From an uncultured Bacteroidota bacterium (GTDB taxonomy: Bacteria > Bacteroidota > Bacteroidia > Chitinophagales > Chitinophagaceae), in contig CAIVHI010000230.1 of the NCBI GenBank assembly GCA_903905685.1, positions 1 through 6,937 of the forward strand: a DNA stretch of 6,937 bases, in the 5' to 3' direction. How positions within the stretch are numbered: the first letter of the stretch is position 1; each line of letters starts with the position of its first letter. Of the stretch, positions 5,491 to 6,937 are shown piece after piece. The notes beneath the pieces are model-generated. The model worked only from the letters and a program-made list of their open reading frames with translations, ran no database searches and had not been told where the DNA came from. The translations under genes were made by a program, and so were the position numbers.

Positions 5491-6633
5491 CTACAGTTTG
5501 CCCAATGCTTGGGCTATGTCGGCCACGAGGTCTTCGGCATCTTCCAAGCCCACGCTGAGGCGAATGAGGCTGTCTTTAACGCCCGCGACACGGCGCTGCT
5601 CCACGGGTATGCTCTTGTGGGTCATGGTGGCCGGGTGGCACAACAAGCTTTTCACCCCTCCCAAGCTTTCGGCCAGTTTAAACAGCTGCGTACCACAAAC
5701 CACGGTCACCGCTGCCGCCTCGGTGTCCTGCTTCAGGGTGAACGACACCATGCCGCCGAAACCTGTCTGCTGACATGCCGCTATGTCGTGGTTTTTATGC
5801 GTTGCCAAGCCTGGATAATACACTTGGTCTACCGCGGGGTGGGTTTGCAGGAAGGCTGCCACTGCGGCGGCGTTCCTGCAATGTTCGCGCACCCGCAGAT
5901 ACAGGGTTTCCAATCCGCGAATCACCAACCAACTGTCGTGGGGAGCCAAAATGGCACCGCAGGCGTTTTGGATGAATTTTATCTTGTCCCCCAGTTCCTT
6001 GGTTTTCGTGATAACGAGGCCTGCAATCAAGTCGCTGTGGCCGCCCAAATACTTGGTGGCGCTGTGAATCACGATGTCGGCACCCAAATTAAGGGGCAGT
6101 TGCAGAGCGGGGGATGCGAACGTGTTGTCGATGCACAATAGCGCACCGTGTTGGTGGGCGATTTTGGCGATGGCCGCAATATCGCTGATTTTGAGCGTCG
6201 GATTGGTCGGGGTTTCCAGCCATACGAGCTTAGTCTTGCCGCTTATGGCGTGTTCAACGTTGCTGGCGTCGGTGGTATCCACATATTTCACGCTGATGCC
6301 GAACTTGGCATAGATGTGCGTGAACTGGCGGAATGCGCCGCCGTAGATGTCATCTACCGCCAATATTTCGTCGCCCGTTTGCAGCAGTTTCACGACGGCA
6401 TCTATGGCTGCGAGGCCGCTGCCGAAGGCATAGCCGGAGTGCCCTTGTTCCAGCTCGGCGGCAATTTTTTCGAGTGCGGCGCGGGTTGGGTTGTTGGTGC
6501 GGGCGTAATCATAGCCGCGGTGCTCGCCGGGTGCGTCCTGCACGAAGGTGGAGGTTTGGTAAATAGGCACCGAAATGGCGCCTGTAAGTGGGTCTACTGG
6601 GATGCTGTGAATCAGTTTTGTGGAATTGCTCAT
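5491..6633 (-). CDS. metB: Cystathionine gamma-synthase/lyase family PLP enzyme
   Basis: This encodes 380 residues, the normal size for the Cys/Met-metabolism PLP family. YDYARTNNPTR (41-51) is the cofactor-phosphate region, Tyr97 lies in DDIYGG, Asp169 (CIDNTF) should hold the pyridine nitrogen, and Lys194 in SATKYLGGHSD is the Schiff-base lysine. ESLGG (322-326) carries the Glu that in human cystathionine gamma-lyase is E339, a position that is Tyr in E. coli cystathionine beta-lyase; Arg358 in LIRLSVGLED binds the substrate carboxylate. This favours gamma-synthase or gamma-lyase over beta-lyase. O-acetylhomoserine sulfhydrylases are usually about 50 residues longer. The SAM riboswitch and the downstream homoserine dehydrogenase favour the synthetic role: acylhomoserine plus cysteine to cystathionine. 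Synthase and lyase cannot be fully separated by sequence alone. It is the first gene of the operon, and its ATG at 6633 has no in-frame alternative nearby. Confidence 0.92.
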   Translation of the reverse strand: MSNSTKLIHSIPVDPLTGAISVPIYQTSTFVQDAPGEHRGYDYARTNNPTRAALEKIAAELEQGHSGYAFGSGLAAIDAVVKLLQTGDEILAVDDIYGGAFRQFTHIYAKFGISVKYVDTTDASNVEHAISGKTKLVWLETPTNPTLKISDIAAIAKIAHQHGALLCIDNTFASPALQLPLNLGADIVIHSATKYLGGHSDLIAGLVITKTKELGDKIKFIQNACGAILAPHDSWLVIRGLETLYLRVREHCRNAAAVAAFLQTHPAVDQVYYPGLATHKNHDIAACQQTGFGGMVSFTLKQDTEAAAVTVVCGTQLFKLAESLGGVKSLLCHPATMTHKSIPVEQRRVAGVKDSLIRLSVGLEDAEDLVADIAQALGKL

Positions 6634-6741
6634 ATTTTTTGATTTTTTATGGTTGAAAAAATGGACGTTTTTTTAAACCACGTTATCAAAAAAGATTACC
6701 GGCTCGGCTTTCTTACTACGCCCTCCTCGAGTAGGGGCAAT
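6634..6741 (-). promoter_or_regulatory. 108-nt leader between riboswitch hairpin and first gene
   Basis: There is no gene here. On the minus strand, GAGGAG (6728-6723) could pair with CTCCTC in the terminator stem and loop (6770-6765). A short imperfect hairpin with a six-T loop lies at about 6687-6705. The last 30 nt before the ATG are A/T-rich with no Shine-Dalgarno site, which is usual in Bacteroidota. I found no convincing promoter in it. Confidence 0.45.
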
Positions 6742-6773
6742 AAAAAAGCTCCACCGACAAATCAGAGGAGCTT
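6742..6773 (-). terminator. Riboswitch expression-platform terminator
   Basis: On the minus strand AAGCTCC (6773-6767) pairs with GGAGCTT (6752-6746) across a 14-nt loop, and the Ts run on to 6742. It sits 48 nt downstream of the SAM aptamer and 108 nt before the first gene, as expected for a transcription-attenuation platform. The stem is only 7 bp with a large loop, so it may be a moderate terminator. Confidence 0.7.
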
Positions 6774-6821
6774 GAGTTATGGGGATTCCCAATGGGGAAG
6801 TGACCGCTAAACCGTTGCGTC

Positions 6822-6937
6822 TGACTTATCTGTCCCAATTGCTCGGGATGGAGTTAGCACCTGTTTTTCCCGGTGCCCCGGGAAAAGGTTGCTAAGGCTT
6901 CACAGGGCCATGACCCTCTGCCTTTCTTGATAAGTGA
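6822..6937 (-). ncRNA. SAM-I (S-box) riboswitch aptamer
   Basis: Read on the minus strand, the closing helix P1 is ACTTATC (6935-6929) with GATAAGT (6830-6824). After P1 comes AAGAAAGGCAGAGGG, and GTGAAGCCTTAGCAACC closes P2, matching the S-box core. P3 is a 9-bp hairpin (6878-6886 with 6865-6873). GGTGCTAACTCC (6861-6850) is the nearly invariant S-box segment, followed by P4 with its AGCAATT loop and GGGACAGATAAG. SAM binding should stabilise P1 and favour the downstream terminator, turning off the cystathionine enzyme, homoserine dehydrogenase and thioesterase when SAM is plentiful. P1 begins at the last bases of the window, so the promoter lies outside. Confidence 0.95.

Noticed and set aside
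5476..5496. GGCTACAG direct repeat between the cystathionine enzyme and hom
   Set aside because: It is only 8 bp and its second copy overlaps the stop codon; no hairpin or known site results, so chance is likely.
5458..6141. Long plus-strand open frame of 227 codons
   Set aside because: It is antisense to the cystathionine enzyme, whose catalytic motifs are intact, and its translation has no family-like features. High GC at codon positions leaves the opposite strand open by chance.
6822..6937. Other SAM riboswitch classes (SAM-II, SAM-IV) or a T-box
   Set aside because: The four-helix layout and the GGTGCTAA..TCC segment are those of SAM-I; the short SAM-II pseudoknot and T-box sequences are absent.

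Overview
The window looks like a chromosomal piece from a bacterium of the phylum Bacteroidota, possibly from a Chitinophaga-like group. Four things point there: a secreted protein ending in a type IX secretion (T9SS) sorting domain, A-rich leaders without clear Shine-Dalgarno sites, moderate GC, and a SAM-I riboswitch heading a methionine operon. The genus is a guess.

Left part (1-3611, plus strand): six genes run in one direction. Two are adjacent, related small proteins (25-435 and 435-866) that overlap by one base. Next is a 72-residue Pro/Ala-rich protein (884-1102). After a hairpin and a possible promoter comes an 86-residue protein (1205-1465), then a 559-residue exported repeat protein with a T9SS tail (1506-3185), then a 126-residue protein (3231-3611) whose N-terminus is related to the 86-residue one. 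Only the exported protein has recognisable parts. Its seven repeats look like a seven-bladed beta-propeller closed by an N-terminal strand. The small proteins share motifs with one another (a tandem pair, a pair flanking the exported protein, a shared ESMHSP motif encoded by a 17-bp repeat, and paired cysteines). The locus therefore looks like one modular system of unknown function, and it is the best candidate here for something undescribed.

Middle (3612-3703): the two gene groups converge. Two strong hairpins lie back to back, both placed to end minus-strand transcription. Neither has a T tract on the plus strand.

Right part (3704-6937, minus strand, read right to left): a SAM-I riboswitch at the window's right edge, a terminator-like hairpin, a 108-nt leader, then a cystathionine gamma-synthase/lyase family enzyme (5491-6633), a stand-alone homoserine dehydrogenase (4159-5424) and a hotdog-fold acyl-CoA thioesterase (3704-4123). 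The first two supply and use homoserine carbon for methionine synthesis, so repression by SAM fits. The thioesterase is the unexpected member. The promoter of this operon lies beyond the right edge.
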